A DNA stretch of 35,349 nt from Lewinella sp. (GCA_020436695.1 JAGQXH010000006.1:1-35349), one strand, 5' to 3'. Positions 23,407 through 32,897 are shown, numbered from the stretch's first letter. Notes: generated from the letters alone by a model not told the origin. A program made the numbers and translations.

Positions 23407-24885
23407 TTAGTTGAATTTTGGAATGGGCACAAGTCTGCCTCCGCTCGGGGTCTGTTCCAGTTTGCCTTCTTCGTGATAATCCTTTTCCGTATTTACGGAC
23501 CAGATATGATGGTTGGCCCCCAGAATATTCCTGGCGGCGTAGATTCCGGTAAGCATGGAATGATCCTGATTGTTATAGCGGTGCAGCCCATTCCGGCCAA
23601 CCGTCTGCAGGTTCTCGAAGCCTTCCAGATACGATTCTATGGTTTTTAGGTAGGTCGTGTAATTAAGGTCATAAACCGGATAGGCTTTTTTGACCCGTAC
23701 AACGGTGCCTTCAACCACTTCATCGGGGCGGATCAGTCCGATTTCCGTACACTCCCGAATGCCCATCTCGATCAGCCGGTCATCTGCCCATTCCCATTCT
23801 TCGTCTTTCTCCCAGAGGAAATACTCTAATCCCAGGGTCGTATTCTTCGGGTTACTGACCATTTCCCGGCTCCAGTTCTTATAGTTCTGAATTCTTCCGA
23901 GTTTTACTTTCGGAGTATGAATGTAGATCCAGTTGTCCGGAAAAACCTCTTCACGGTTGACCGTCAGCACTACCGTCAGATAATCTCTGTAATGTAGCTT
24001 CCGGGCTGCTTCGACCACATTGTTGGGAGGAAGTGGCCGCAGAGCCAGGATCATTTCCCGCAGCGGCATGCTGGAGATGAAATGCTCTCCGGAATAGGTA
24101 GTTTCTTCGCCGGCTTCATTCCGGCAGACCACATCCAGGACTTTATTGTTCCGATGGTTGATGGTCGTTACCCGTTCTCCCATGAGGGTTGGGTTATTCT
24201 GTTTGGCCAAAGCACGCTGGCAGTGCTCCCACATCATACCCGGGCCCAGACGCGGGTATTTGAATTGCTCGATGATGGTAGTGATCACCTCGCCATTTTT
24301 GTTTTTCCCGGTATTGGAGAAGGCATTGATGATGGCTTCTTTCAGGGAAAAGTTCTTAATACGCTGACTGGCCCAGTCGGAAGAAATGCTTGAACAGGGA
24401 ATCCCCCACACTTTTTCGGTATAGGTCTTGAAGAATATTTCGTACAATTTATAGCCGAAGCGACTAATAACCCATTCTTCGAAGTTGGTATCCCGCCGTT
24501 TTCGTTGGGAAGAGAATTTGACCGCTACATAACTGAAGATCACATGGATCGATTCCTGCACGCCCAGGCCGGCAAGTGCATTGAGCGGTTTGAGCGGATA
24601 GTCAAAGAAGTGTTCTTTGTAAAGTATTCTCGAAAGACGTTCACAGACCAGGAAGTCTTCTTCGAGAATCTCGTCCCACACCTGGTTGATGTAGGGGACT
24701 TTGGAAAAGAAACGGTGTCCGCCGATGTCAAAACGGTTACCCTTAAAATTAACGGTTTTAGAAATACCGCCAACCTGATGGTCTGCTTCCAGGATAACGC
24801 TTTTACTGCCGAGTTTTTGTAGTTCATAGGCAGCAGTCAGCCCGGCCGGCCCTGCACCTATCACGATGGTTGTGTTCATGTTCAT
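23407..24885 (-). CDS. FAD-dependent oxidoreductase, UDP-galactopyranose-mutase-like
   Basis: This 492-aa flavoprotein begins with a dinucleotide-binding fold, [15 protein letters not shown], with the GxGxxG glycines at 10-15 and Glu33 placed to bind the FAD ribose. It continues [24 protein letters not shown], a pattern shared with the UDP-galactopyranose mutase/protoporphyrinogen-oxidase-like amine oxidase group. The C-terminal [22 protein letters not shown] closes the FAD site. Enzymes of this branch act on nucleotide or lipid-linked sugars in glycan loci, often with an unclear reaction. Mutase activity is possible but not proven. It is coupled by a 4-bp ATGA overlap to the upstream membrane GT2. 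Confidence 0.85.
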   Translation of the reverse strand: MNMNTTIVIGAGPAGLTAAYELQKLGSKSVILEADHQVGGISKTVNFKGNRFDIGGHRFFSKVPYINQVWDEILEEDFLVCERLSRILYKEHFFDYPLKPLNALAGLGVQESIHVIFSYVAVKFSSQRKRRDTNFEEWVISRFGYKLYEIFFKTYTEKVWGIPCSSISSDWASQRIKNFSLKEAIINAFSNTGKNKNGEVITTIIEQFKYPRLGPGMMWEHCQRALAKQNNPTLMGERVTTINHRNNKVLDVVCRNEAGEETTYSGEHFISSMPLREMILALRPLPPNNVVEAARKLHYRDYLTVVLTVNREEVFPDNWIYIHTPKVKLGRIQNYKNWSREMVSNPKNTTLGLEYFLWEKDEEWEWADDRLIEMGIRECTEIGLIRPDEVVEGTVVRVKKAYPVYDLNYTTYLKTIESYLEGFENLQTVGRNGLHRYNNQDHSMLTGIYAARNILGANHHIWSVNTEKDYHEEGKLEQTPSGGRLVPIPKFN

Positions 24886-25964
24886 GAGGTCTTAGTTAGC
24901 ATTTGATACTTAATGATTCCCAGTGCAAATGCCGAACCGCTTATCAGATAAAAAATACTATGCCACGGTATTACCTTCAGGGTAAACCACCAGCCCCGTT
25001 GCCGGTAGAAAAAGGTGTATAATTCGACATTCAGACCGATGAAGATCAAAAGCAAGAGAATTGCAGAATAGACTGCGGTAATATTCCAAAATCCTAAGAA
25101 CAGACTGAGCAAAACGAGAAAAACGGCTACTACGCTCAGCCGGTCGTTTATCTTCAAATTTAAATCGTTGTTATAGTGCTTTTCCTGCAATAAAAGGCGC
25201 GTCCATGGGAGGGCCCGATCACAAAAATCCACTTTGATCATTGAAGCCGGGGCCCACCTTTTTAAATGTTTTACCTGCAGGTCCTTACACAGTGCAATGG
25301 AATGACCTGCTTTTTTCAGGCGGTATCCCAGCTCTATATCTTCAATGGAAGGATTCGGAAATTGCCGGCCATCAAAACCTCCCAGTTCCAGAAATATGTC
25401 CTTGCGGATAGCTCCGCAGCCCGACCAGAAAGTAAAGGCTTCCTCTTTACCTTTCTGGTGTACAAAATGGTGCAGCAGATTTCGGTATTGAGATAAAAAA
25501 TTGGGCATATAGGGCTCTGTATCATAAGAACCGAATAGTGCGGTAATACCTTGCTTTTGCTGAAATTTTTCTGTAACCCGGGCTGCCAGATCTTCGGGTA
25601 CCACAATGTCGGAATCTATGAAAAGCAAGATGCTGCCGCCGGCATGCTTTGCACCCAGGTTTCTGGCGATAGCCGGGCCGGATCTTTTATAAGTAGCCAG
25701 TTGCTTTATACGTCCGGCATCCGCAAAAGACGGCAGGGGCAAAGGATCACCGTCCGCAACCAGGATCACTTCAGCCGGTTGAGGTTGCATTTGCAGGATG
25801 GATTGTAACGAAAGTTCGAAAATTTTCCGATCCTGTCCTGCGTGTACAGGTATAATTAAACTGACCGTCGGAGTATGCAAAACTTTATGATGTAGTAAGT
25901 TTCCTAATGGAAACTTATGTGACCAATTATTTATACGGTAATGTTTATTGTAGGGACTTAACAT
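24882..25964 (-). CDS. Membrane-anchored GT2 glycosyltransferase
   Basis: This protein of about 360 aa is a GT2 glycosyltransferase followed by a membrane region. The cytoplasmic domain has [44 protein letters not shown], the acidic [11 protein letters not shown] and [19 protein letters not shown]. The last 90 residues contain three hydrophobic helices. It probably transfers a sugar to a lipid carrier at the membrane. The ATG at 25964 is preferred; a TTG at 25997 would extend the frame by 11 residues. It is the first gene of the minus-strand operon, and its stop overlaps the flavoprotein start by 4 bp. Confidence 0.87.
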   Translation of the reverse strand: MLSPYNKHYRINNWSHKFPLGNLLHHKVLHTPTVSLIIPVHAGQDRKIFELSLQSILQMQPQPAEVILVADGDPLPLPSFADAGRIKQLATYKRSGPAIARNLGAKHAGGSILLFIDSDIVVPEDLAARVTEKFQQKQGITALFGSYDTEPYMPNFLSQYRNLLHHFVHQKGKEEAFTFWSGCGAIRKDIFLELGGFDGRQFPNPSIEDIELGYRLKKAGHSIALCKDLQVKHLKRWAPASMIKVDFCDRALPWTRLLLQEKHYNNDLNLKINDRLSVVAVFLVLLSLFLGFWNITAVYSAILLLLIFIGLNVELYTFFYRQRGWWFTLKVIPWHSIFYLISGSAFALGIIKYQMLTKTS

Positions 25965-25997
25965 GGGTAACCTCAAAATACCAAGATGTTGCTTCAA

Positions 25998-26521
25998 ACA
26001 TTTTCATTGTTCAAATAAAAGGTTCTGGCAATTTATCTTAAGATCTTAACGAAAATACCGTCACCTTTTAAAGGTATTATATAAGGTTGGGAGGGCAGAT
26101 CGGACCTTTACATATGGTTAGGTATACTAAGGTTATATGTGATTGATGTAGTAGAAACCTTCAAAGCTTTTGATAGAACCGCAAACTCAAATCAAAGATA
26201 ATAGGAAATCTTTACATTTTTTTCCGATTATCTTTTCTTCTTTGCGGAAAAGAACTGACCATTTGGTATTACGGGCTGGTCAGCGAATTGTTGCGGAAAA
26301 TAGAAACAATTCTATTCGGATTTCGAAGAAATGTTAAAAAAAGGACGAATAGGGTGCTGTGATGTTTACAGGCTGAGGCCGTGAACGACAGATTCAGAAA
26401 GGCCGCGCTATTAATAAATAGACTAAACTTTCTCCATTTACACTTTTTTACGTCTCATTTACCGGATTAACAATGTATCCGATTAAGTTGGCAGCTTTAT
26501 AAAGTTCCAATTCCTGCACAA
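25998..26521. other. Divergent intergenic region with several inverted repeats
   Basis: About 520 AT-rich bases separate the minus-strand glycosyltransferase operon from the plus-strand permease at 26543. No coding frame is supported. ACCTTTTAAAGGT at 26063-26075 is a perfect palindrome around one T. AATAGAA at 26299-26305 pairs with TTCTATT at 26310-26316. GAATTGTT at 26285-26292 pairs with AACAATTC at 26305-26312, a mutually exclusive alternative. Promoters for both flanking operons should lie here, but no clean TAnnTTTG box with correct spacing was found, nor any of the PadR-type direct repeats. Confidence 0.4.
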
Positions 26522-26542
26522 ATGGGAATAAAACCAAATCTC

Positions 26543-28957
26543 ATGCTGATCAACTACCTGAAAACGGCCATCCGGCATTTCTCCCGGCAAAAACTATACA
26601 CCTTACTCAATATCTCGGGGCTGGCCCTGGGCGTTGCCTTCCTGCTGCTGGCCCTGATGTACTGGCTGAACGAACGCAGCTACGATCGCTTCCATGAACG
26701 GGCCGATAATCTCTACCGGATCACTACCAGCCTGATGCAATATGAAGGTGCTCCACACAGTAGAACAGGGGGTACCGGTCAGGTGCAGGGGCCGGCCTTC
26801 AAAGAAGCCATACCGGAGGTGCTGGACTATGTGCGATTGCTTGGTGGCGATGTCTATGGGGATGTACGGCACGAGCAGGAAGTATTGAAGATGCAGATGG
26901 TCTTTGCCGATGAGAATTTTTTTGACCTTTTTACTTTCCCTCTGCTGCACGGTAATCCGGCGACGGCACTGGATGAGATCAATTCTGTCGTGCTGACTGA
27001 GCGGGCGGCCCGGCGATTTTTCAATACTGCCGATGCTGTGGGGAAACTCCTGCACATGGAAGCCGACCCTTCCGCCAAACGTCTGGGAAATAAGCCCATG
27101 CTGGTGACCGGAGTAGTGAAAGATCCACCGCCTAATTCCTCGATCCAATTCGATATGCTGCTGCCTTTTCGCTTTTTGCAGCTTTCATTTGATGACACGA
27201 ACTGGTTGAATGCCTACCTCGGTACCTACGTGCTGCTCGACAAAAATGCCGATCTGACGGCAGTAGTGGAAAAGTTTGATCAGATCTACGAGCAGCATGG
27301 CCCGCCACAGATCGAAGAACAGGGATTCGATCCGCAGATCAGTTACGGCCTGCAGCCCATTGCTGATATCCATCTCAATATGTTGCTGGGCGGTAGCAGC
27401 TGGCATGAAGGTGGTACGGTAGGGGAGAGTCGGCCGTTGTACTCCAATCTGTTTTTTGGCATCGCTTTCTTTATTTTCCTGTTGGCCGGCATCAACTTTA
27501 TCAACATCAACATCGCGGGCTCGCTCAAGCGGGCAAAAGAGGTGAGCATTCGCAAGATTTCGGGCGGCAGCCGCTGGGGGCTGATCGGTCAGTTTCTGGG
27601 GGAGGCTGCCTTATTGAGCGGCGTTTCACTCCTCCTGGCTTTGCTCTTAACCATTGCGCTCCTTCCTGCTTTCAATACCCTGGCCGATAAGCAGATCGCT
27701 TTCGGGGCTTACTTTGACGGGAAGTTTGCCATCGGTTTATTGTTGGTCTTTGTCATCACCACCATTTTATCAGGACTTTATCCTGCTATAGTGCTCTCGG
27801 CATTCCAACCCGGCGAGGTACTCTACAACCGGAACCGCTCTTCCCGGCAATTTCAGCTGGGTAAGGCACTGGTAGTACTTCAATTCTCGCTGGCCTTCCT
27901 GCTGGCCGTTGCTACGGTCGTGTTTTATGCGCAAATGGAGTTTATCTCCCGCAAAGCACTGGGCTATACTCCTGATTATGTGATCCGCACCAATATTTCC
28001 GGGGCGAGAAAAGCGGAACCCATCAGGCAGTTACTCCGGAACGAGGTAGCTCGCTATGACGGTTTCGGAGGTATCTCCTTTGGCGGCGATTTTCGGAAGC
28101 AAGGACTGGAAACTACCGTTAACGACCGGAAGATCCGTTCGGTTTACAAGTCCATTGACGGGAATTACCTTTCGGTGCTGGACATTCCATTGCGGCGCGG
28201 AGAAAATCTTAGATCGGAGAGCAGCCGGGAGATCCTGGTGAATGAGGCCTTTGTGCGTGCGGCAGGTTTGAAAGACCCCATCGGCCAGGCCGTATATCTT
28301 CACCCGGATTATGCCGATGGTGATGAACCCTATCAGGTGGTAGGGGTCATGGCTGATTATCATTTTGAGTCGTTGCACCAACCTATCCAGCCGCTGGCAG
28401 CATACTGGCGGCCGTATCGCAACTTCGGTATCTGGCTTAAGGTCCGGCGAGACCGGATACAGCCGGCCCTACAGGCTTTTGAAGAGCTATATCACAAGAC
28501 CATGCCCGATGCCAGTTATGAATATCAGTTCCTGAGCGACCTTAATGCCCGTGAATATGATCAGGAGCGGCGCTGGCAGCAGATTATCGGTATCGCAGCG
28601 GTGCTAGCCATGTTTATCTGTGGACTGGGGCTCTTCGGTATTGCTCACCTCAATACGGCACAACGTACTAAAGAGATCGGTATTCGGAAGATCCTCGGTG
28701 CCAGTATTCCCGGATTGGTCGGACTGCTTTCCAGGGATTTCCTGAAACTCGTCATTATCGCTCTGATGCTTGCTTCGCCGGTGGCTTATTTGCTACTGAA
28801 AAAATGGTTGCAGACTTATGCCTACCGCATCGATATGCACTGGTCGGTATTTGCCCTGGCCGGCATGGCTGCCATGGGTGTGGCCGTGCTCACGGTAAGT
28901 GGGCAGTGCATCCGGGCGGCGCTGGCTGATCCGGTGGAAAGTTTGTCAAAAGAGTAA
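26543..28957 (+). CDS. FtsX/MacB-type ABC transporter permease without prefix domain
   Basis: This protein of about 804 aa is an FtsX/MacB-superfamily permease. The N-terminus MLINYLKTAIRHFSRQKLYT leads into the first helix, SGLALGVAFLLLALMYW. A large extracytoplasmic domain, an FtsX helix bundle with AKEVSIRKISGGS, a second extracytoplasmic domain and a final bundle with TKEIGIRKILGAS follow. Unlike its neighbours it lacks the soluble prefix domain and has no PadR gene immediately upstream. The ATG at 26543 matches the core start of the other permeases (MFRHNLK, MYRNHLK, MLKNYFK types), although an ATG at 26522 is possible. It ends 88 bp before the PadR gene at 29045. Confidence 0.88.
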   Translation: MLINYLKTAIRHFSRQKLYTLLNISGLALGVAFLLLALMYWLNERSYDRFHERADNLYRITTSLMQYEGAPHSRTGGTGQVQGPAFKEAIPEVLDYVRLLGGDVYGDVRHEQEVLKMQMVFADENFFDLFTFPLLHGNPATALDEINSVVLTERAARRFFNTADAVGKLLHMEADPSAKRLGNKPMLVTGVVKDPPPNSSIQFDMLLPFRFLQLSFDDTNWLNAYLGTYVLLDKNADLTAVVEKFDQIYEQHGPPQIEEQGFDPQISYGLQPIADIHLNMLLGGSSWHEGGTVGESRPLYSNLFFGIAFFIFLLAGINFININIAGSLKRAKEVSIRKISGGSRWGLIGQFLGEAALLSGVSLLLALLLTIALLPAFNTLADKQIAFGAYFDGKFAIGLLLVFVITTILSGLYPAIVLSAFQPGEVLYNRNRSSRQFQLGKALVVLQFSLAFLLAVATVVFYAQMEFISRKALGYTPDYVIRTNISGARKAEPIRQLLRNEVARYDGFGGISFGGDFRKQGLETTVNDRKIRSVYKSIDGNYLSVLDIPLRRGENLRSESSREILVNEAFVRAAGLKDPIGQAVYLHPDYADGDEPYQVVGVMADYHFESLHQPIQPLAAYWRPYRNFGIWLKVRRDRIQPALQAFEELYHKTMPDASYEYQFLSDLNAREYDQERRWQQIIGIAAVLAMFICGLGLFGIAHLNTAQRTKEIGIRKILGASIPGLVGLLSRDFLKLVIIALMLASPVAYLLLKKWLQTYAYRIDMHWSVFALAGMAAMGVAVLTVSGQCIRAALADPVESLSKE

Positions 28958-28984
28958 TCCACATCTTCGATTATTTTGATTTTT

Positions 28985-29037
28985 ATTTGTTTGGCAAATA
29001 CGAATAAAATAAACTACATTTGTTTTGCAAATACGAA
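28985..29037 (+). promoter_or_regulatory. Direct-repeat operator and promoter of the second PadR gene
   Basis: ATTTGTTTGGCAAATACGAA at 28985-29004 is repeated with one change (T for G) at 29018-29037, 33 bp start to start. Each copy holds the inverted repeat ATTTG-N5-CAAAT. Between them TACATTTG at 29015-29022 matches the -7 consensus TAnnTTTG exactly, and TTTG at 28990-28993 in the first copy can serve as -33 with 21-bp spacing. The segment resembles the control region of the PadR gene at 3030: both read (A/T)TACGAATAAAATAA between the repeats. Repeats overlap the -33 and start site, consistent with autorepression. Confidence 0.72.
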
Positions 29038-29044
29038 GCAAATC

Positions 29045-29368
29045 ATGAAAGGTACGCATCTCGGCGAGTTTGAAGAACTGGTTCTGTTGACCGTCGGTAT
29101 CCTGAACGGAGAAGCTTACGGCATCAATGTAATGGATGAGATCGAAGCGCATACCGAGCGGAAGGTAAGTGTAAGCACCATTCACGCGACCCTGTACCGC
29201 CTGGAAGAAAAAGGTTTTATTGAATCCTATACCGGAGATCCCTCACCGACCCGGGGCGGCCGGAGCAAACGCCTTTACCGGATCAATCTGGAAGGGCAGC
29301 GCGCGTTGGAAAAAGTGCGGATGCAACGGGAAAAGATGTGGGAATTGCTTCCTAAGAATGCTTTCTGA
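29045..29368 (+). CDS. PadR-family transcriptional regulator
   Basis: This 107-aa winged-helix regulator begins MKGTHLGEFEELVLLTVGIL and carries STIHATLYRLEEKGFIES in the recognition and wing region, then a basic TRGGRSKRLYRI stretch and a C-terminal helix. The ATG at 29045 is chosen over an upstream one at 28976 because it matches the MKxxxLGEFEE start of the two sibling regulators and the upstream extension would run through the operator repeats. It sits 12 bp upstream of the permease at 29381 and probably controls that operon together with itself. Confidence 0.92.
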   Translation: MKGTHLGEFEELVLLTVGILNGEAYGINVMDEIEAHTERKVSVSTIHATLYRLEEKGFIESYTGDPSPTRGGRSKRLYRINLEGQRALEKVRMQREKMWELLPKNAF

Positions 29369-29380
29369 CAACTAAAAAAA

Positions 29381-31981
29381 ATGCCGGAACAACCGCCGAA
29401 ATGGGCCATGCGATTTCTGGAAAGGACCTGCTCGCCGAAATTTCTGGACGAATTGCAGGGTGATCTGCTCGAGCTATTCTATCGCGATGTAGAACGCCTG
29501 GGGGGGCGGCGGGCCAGAAAGCGATTTATCCGCAAAGCGCTCTTATCACCCCGTTGGCATCGCTTACCCAAACCGACTTACTTACAACCGACTGTTATGT
29601 ATAGAAATCACCTGAAAGTAGCCTTCCGCTATGCGTTGAGGCACCGCTCCGTGAGTATTATCCAGGCATTGGGTCTTACCCTGGGGCTGGCCGCTGTCTT
29701 TTTCATCGGTCTGTTTATCAGGCACGAGATGTCGTTTGATCAAATGCACGTCAACCGGGATAATCTCTATCGCGTGCTGCATTACAATCCGGAAAATGGC
29801 GCTCGTGGTCAGGCTACTTCTTCCCGGCTTGGTGCTACGTTGGCCGAAGAATTTCCTTTTCTGTCACTTTGCCGATTTGGCAACGACCCGGTAAAAATAG
29901 GGGAGGTGGACCCATTACTTGTGGAAGATTTTTACTGGGCAGATTCCACGTACTTTGAACTCTTCACTTTTGACTTTTTATACGGAAACCCCACCACCTG
30001 CCTAAAGAAAATGAACAGTCTGGTGATCACTGAAAGCGTGAGCCGCCGTTTTTTCGGCCTGGAAAATCCACTGGGCCGTACTATCCCGGTTAAGGTCTAT
30101 GATGGCGACCAGGAATTTCTGATGGAAATTACGGCGGTAGTGAAAGATCCTTCGAAATTTTCACACATACAGTTCCAGGCATTAGGTACGATGGCCGATG
30201 CGGAGAATCTGTACGGCCGGCTGGTCAGGCAGTGGGGTTTTTCCTGGCTGCGCACTTACGTGTATATACCCGACGACCGGCTGGCCGAAGTAGAGGCCGG
30301 TATTCCGCATTTGATCCAAAAGAACTTTGGGGATGATCCGCCGCCGGGTTTTGGTATAACTTTCCAGTCCTTTGGTGATGTTTACCTGCATTCGCAGGAT
30401 ATTCCCAAAAACACGTTCAGGGGAAACTTTCGCAATCTGCAGATCTTCGGCAGTATCGGCATCCTCATCCTGATCATTTCCCTGATGAATTATGTCAACC
30501 TGTCGACCGCCCGGGCCGTAATCCGCATGAAGGAAGTGGGTATTCGTAAGACACTGGGATCAAGAACTGTTACTATTGCCGGACAGTTTATTGTAGAATC
30601 GGTCTTGTTTACGCTGACGGGAGGTATGGTTGCGGCGATCCTCGTCCTGATCGGCCTGCCTTATCTGAATAGACTGCTCGAACTTGATCTGTCGCTGAGT
30701 ATACTGAGCTGGATGGATGGAATCGTATTGGTGCTGGCCCTGTTCTTGCTCGGCTTACTGGCCGGTATTATTCCGGCAGTGGTCATGGCTCGTCTGCCGG
30801 TATTGTCAGATCCACAGTCACCGGTGCAATTTAAACTCAGGAGCTGGTCAGGCACCCGAAAACTCTTTGTCGGTACCCAGTATCTGGTCACCCTGGTATT
30901 GATGGTGGCTACATTTGTGATCTACCGGCAGTATCAGTACCTGAGGCATTTCGATCTCGGCTTTGATGCGGAGCAGTTACTGCATGTCCCCGTAGATGAC
31001 CGGCAGGTACAACAACGGCTCGACCTGTTAAAAGAGAAGACAGCCGTCCTGCCGGGAGTGACCGGAGTAGCTGTTACCGGTGAAGACCTGCCGAGTGCGT
31101 TGAATAATACCTGGGGCCTGAACTGGAACGGCTCCGGATTGGAAGAAGGTCTGGATATCGATATTGTCGGAGTGGACCGGGATTATTTCGGATTGCTGGG
31201 AATTAATTTTGTCGCCGGCCACAACTTTCGCTATGATTATGCCACCGATTCCGCCCGGACCGTGGTGCTCAATGCCCAGGCTTTAAAAATGATGAACTGG
31301 GAGGGAGACATCATTGGTCACACGCTTAGGATCGGGGAGCAGGACCGGACCGTCATCGGAGTGGTGGAGGATCACCACAACCGGACGCTGCATACCCGGA
31401 TCGTACCACTTGCCTATTTTATTTATCCTCCTGGGTTTCGGGTGAGCCCCGACAATTTACTGGTCAGAGTAGAGACCGGAGACCTGAACGCTTTACTTGC
31501 TCAAATGGAGGCCGTCTGGAAGGAATTCTCCAGCGATCCTTTCGAATACAATTTCGTGGACGAAGCCTTTGCTACGGCTTATGCCTCGGAACAACGATTC
31601 AGTACGTTGGTGGGCTTTTTTACCTTCATCGCGGTTGCCATTTCCCTGATCGGCTTATTCGGCCTGGTCAGCTTTATGGTGCAGCGTAAGTTAAAGGAGA
31701 TCAGTATCCGGCGGGTGCTCGGGGCCACCCAGATGAGTTTACTGGGCCTGCTGGGTAAAGACTTTTTTGTCGTCTTTGTGGCGGCTACCCTGATCGCCAT
31801 TCCCCTGGCCGTTTACGTGATCAATTCGTGGTTGACAGGCTTTGCCTATCGCGTACAGATCGGCGGTCTTATTCCTTTACTTGCAGTGGTATTGTGTCTT
31901 GGAATTTCGGTGATGGTGCTCCTGTATCATCTGCAAAGGGCGGCACGTACGAATCCGGCCGAGGTGCTGAGTATAGACTGA
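29381..31981 (+). CDS. FtsX/MacB-type ABC transporter permease with N-terminal prefix domain
   Basis: This 866-aa permease has the soluble prefix domain at 1-75, with PPKWAMRFLERTC and the motif ELQGDLLELF at about 25-34. The first membrane helix, SIIQALGLTLGLAAVFFIGL, is at about 92-111. It is followed by an extracytoplasmic domain, a central FtsX bundle with MKEVGIRKTLGS, a second extracytoplasmic domain, and a final bundle with LKEISIRRVLGAT. It is the partner gene of the PadR at 29045, 12 bp downstream. No ATP-binding subunit is encoded nearby. It ends 64 bp before the convergent small membrane protein gene. The substrate is unknown. Confidence 0.9.
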   Translation: MPEQPPKWAMRFLERTCSPKFLDELQGDLLELFYRDVERLGGRRARKRFIRKALLSPRWHRLPKPTYLQPTVMYRNHLKVAFRYALRHRSVSIIQALGLTLGLAAVFFIGLFIRHEMSFDQMHVNRDNLYRVLHYNPENGARGQATSSRLGATLAEEFPFLSLCRFGNDPVKIGEVDPLLVEDFYWADSTYFELFTFDFLYGNPTTCLKKMNSLVITESVSRRFFGLENPLGRTIPVKVYDGDQEFLMEITAVVKDPSKFSHIQFQALGTMADAENLYGRLVRQWGFSWLRTYVYIPDDRLAEVEAGIPHLIQKNFGDDPPPGFGITFQSFGDVYLHSQDIPKNTFRGNFRNLQIFGSIGILILIISLMNYVNLSTARAVIRMKEVGIRKTLGSRTVTIAGQFIVESVLFTLTGGMVAAILVLIGLPYLNRLLELDLSLSILSWMDGIVLVLALFLLGLLAGIIPAVVMARLPVLSDPQSPVQFKLRSWSGTRKLFVGTQYLVTLVLMVATFVIYRQYQYLRHFDLGFDAEQLLHVPVDDRQVQQRLDLLKEKTAVLPGVTGVAVTGEDLPSALNNTWGLNWNGSGLEEGLDIDIVGVDRDYFGLLGINFVAGHNFRYDYATDSARTVVLNAQALKMMNWEGDIIGHTLRIGEQDRTVIGVVEDHHNRTLHTRIVPLAYFIYPPGFRVSPDNLLVRVETGDLNALLAQMEAVWKEFSSDPFEYNFVDEAFATAYASEQRFSTLVGFFTFIAVAISLIGLFGLVSFMVQRKLKEISIRRVLGATQMSLLGLLGKDFFVVFVAATLIAIPLAVYVINSWLTGFAYRVQIGGLIPLLAVVLCLGISVMVLLYHLQRAARTNPAEVLSID

Positions 31982-32045
31982 GGCAGGTCGGGAGGCCAGC
32001 CCGCAGGTATTCCGGTCAGGCACAAGTCTACTACGGATAGCGTCT

Positions 32046-32297
32046 TTATTTGCTTCTTTCCGCGAGCACTGCGAGTACCTGTTGTCTTTCGCGATAGACC
32101 GGAATAGACAGTAACAAGCCCGCCAAGGTCGAGAAAAAAGTAACGGAGGGAAACCAACCTCTGGCCACCAGGCTAAACAATACTGCGGTAAGGGCAATAC
32201 CGGCGCCGATCCATACCATAAGTAGTGCAATGCGGGAAAAGCGGTTCATAAAACGCAGGCTTTTGGTAGACAGGCTCCTTAACTTCGATGAATTCAT
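32046..32297 (-). CDS. Small two-helix membrane protein, unknown function
   Basis: This 83-aa protein starts MNSSKLRSLSTKSLRFMNRF, a basic N-terminus, followed by the hydrophobic segments LLMVWIGAGIALTAVLFSLV and FFSTLAGLLLSIPVY, and a charged tail ending ERQQVLAVLAERSK. It should be an inner-membrane protein with both ends in the cytoplasm. I do not recognise the family. The ATG at 32297 is preferred to one at 32330, which would only add a non-conserved-looking leader. It lies convergent to the permease at 29381 and divergent from the third PadR gene. Confidence 0.55.
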   Translation of the reverse strand: MNSSKLRSLSTKSLRFMNRFSRIALLMVWIGAGIALTAVLFSLVARGWFPSVTFFSTLAGLLLSIPVYRERQQVLAVLAERSK

Positions 32298-32431
32298 GAT
32301 CTTGTGATTTTCCTGATAATATACCATCAATACTATTCAGGAGACATTATTTCATACATAGGATAGCTAATTATCGATCAATCTCATTGGCCGCTCTTTA
32401 TTCTGCCCGATATCCCATCCCAAGCTCCCAA

Positions 32432-32471
32432 AGTCCAAACCTCCAAGAGTCCAAACCTCCAAGAGTCCAAA
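32432..32471. repeat. Tandem 16-bp repeat, 2.5 copies
   Basis: AGTCCAAACCTCCAAG occurs at 32432-32447 and 32448-32463, then a partial copy AGTCCAAA at 32464-32471. The unit is pyrimidine/purine asymmetric and lies just upstream of the operator repeats of the third PadR gene. Similar short tandem units of the AGTCCAAA type are, as far as I recall, frequent between genes in some Bacteroidota. No function is apparent. Confidence 0.75.
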
Positions 32472-32482
32472 TAAAAAAATAC

Positions 32483-32543
32483 TACTACAATTAGGAATTA
32501 ATCAAAAATTGACATAGATTGCAATATTACTACAATTAGGAAT
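32483..32543 (+). promoter_or_regulatory. Direct-repeat operator of the third PadR gene
   Basis: TACTACAATTAGGAAT occurs twice, at 32483-32498 and 32528-32543, 45 bp start to start. The core CAATTAGGAAT differs by one base from CAATTACGAAT in the repeats upstream of the PadR gene at 3030. The second copy ends 8 bp before the ATG at 32552, where a bound protein would block transcription or initiation. No perfect -7 box is seen; TAGATTGC at 32515-32522 is a weak candidate. Confidence 0.65.
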
Positions 32544-32551
32544 CAATTGTG

Positions 32552-32893
32552 ATGAAAAAGTACAAGCTGGGAGAATTTGAGGAAATAGTCATGCTCACCG
32601 TAGGTATACTCCATGAGGAGGCTTACGGTGTTTCCATCAAAAAAGAAATTGAAAATCGGGCCAAGCGAAAGGTGAGTGTGGGGGCTTTGCAGGTAGCGTT
32701 AAAACGCCTGGAAGAAAAGGGCTATCTGCGCTCTCATACAGGGGAAGAGACTCAGGAACGAGCTGGCCGGCCGAAACTATACTATCAGATCACGGCCAAC
32801 GGACAGCGGGCACTGGAATACACCCGTGATTTGAGGAATGAATTGTGGGCGGCGATGCCCAAGATCTCTCCGGACCTGAAATTTAATTGGTAA
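32552..32893 (+). CDS. PadR-family transcriptional regulator
   Basis: This 113-aa PadR regulator starts MKKYKLGEFEEIVMLTVGIL, followed by EEAYGVSIKKEIENRAKRKV and, in the recognition region, ALQVALKRLEEKGYLRSHTG and RAGRPKLYYQIT. The ATG at 32552 is chosen because it aligns with the MKK start of the sibling regulators; a GTG three bases upstream is also in frame. It lies 4 bp before the permease at 32898, so the two genes are likely co-transcribed. The pair of 16-bp direct repeats upstream suggests autoregulation. Confidence 0.92.
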   Translation: MKKYKLGEFEEIVMLTVGILHEEAYGVSIKKEIENRAKRKVSVGALQVALKRLEEKGYLRSHTGEETQERAGRPKLYYQITANGQRALEYTRDLRNELWAAMPKISPDLKFNW

Positions 32894-32897
32894 AACG

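Noticed and set aside
32509-32514. TTGACA resembling a sigma-70 -35 box before the third PadR gene
   Set aside because: No TATAAT-like partner at 17 bp, and Bacteroidota main promoters use TTTG/TAnnTTTG elements.
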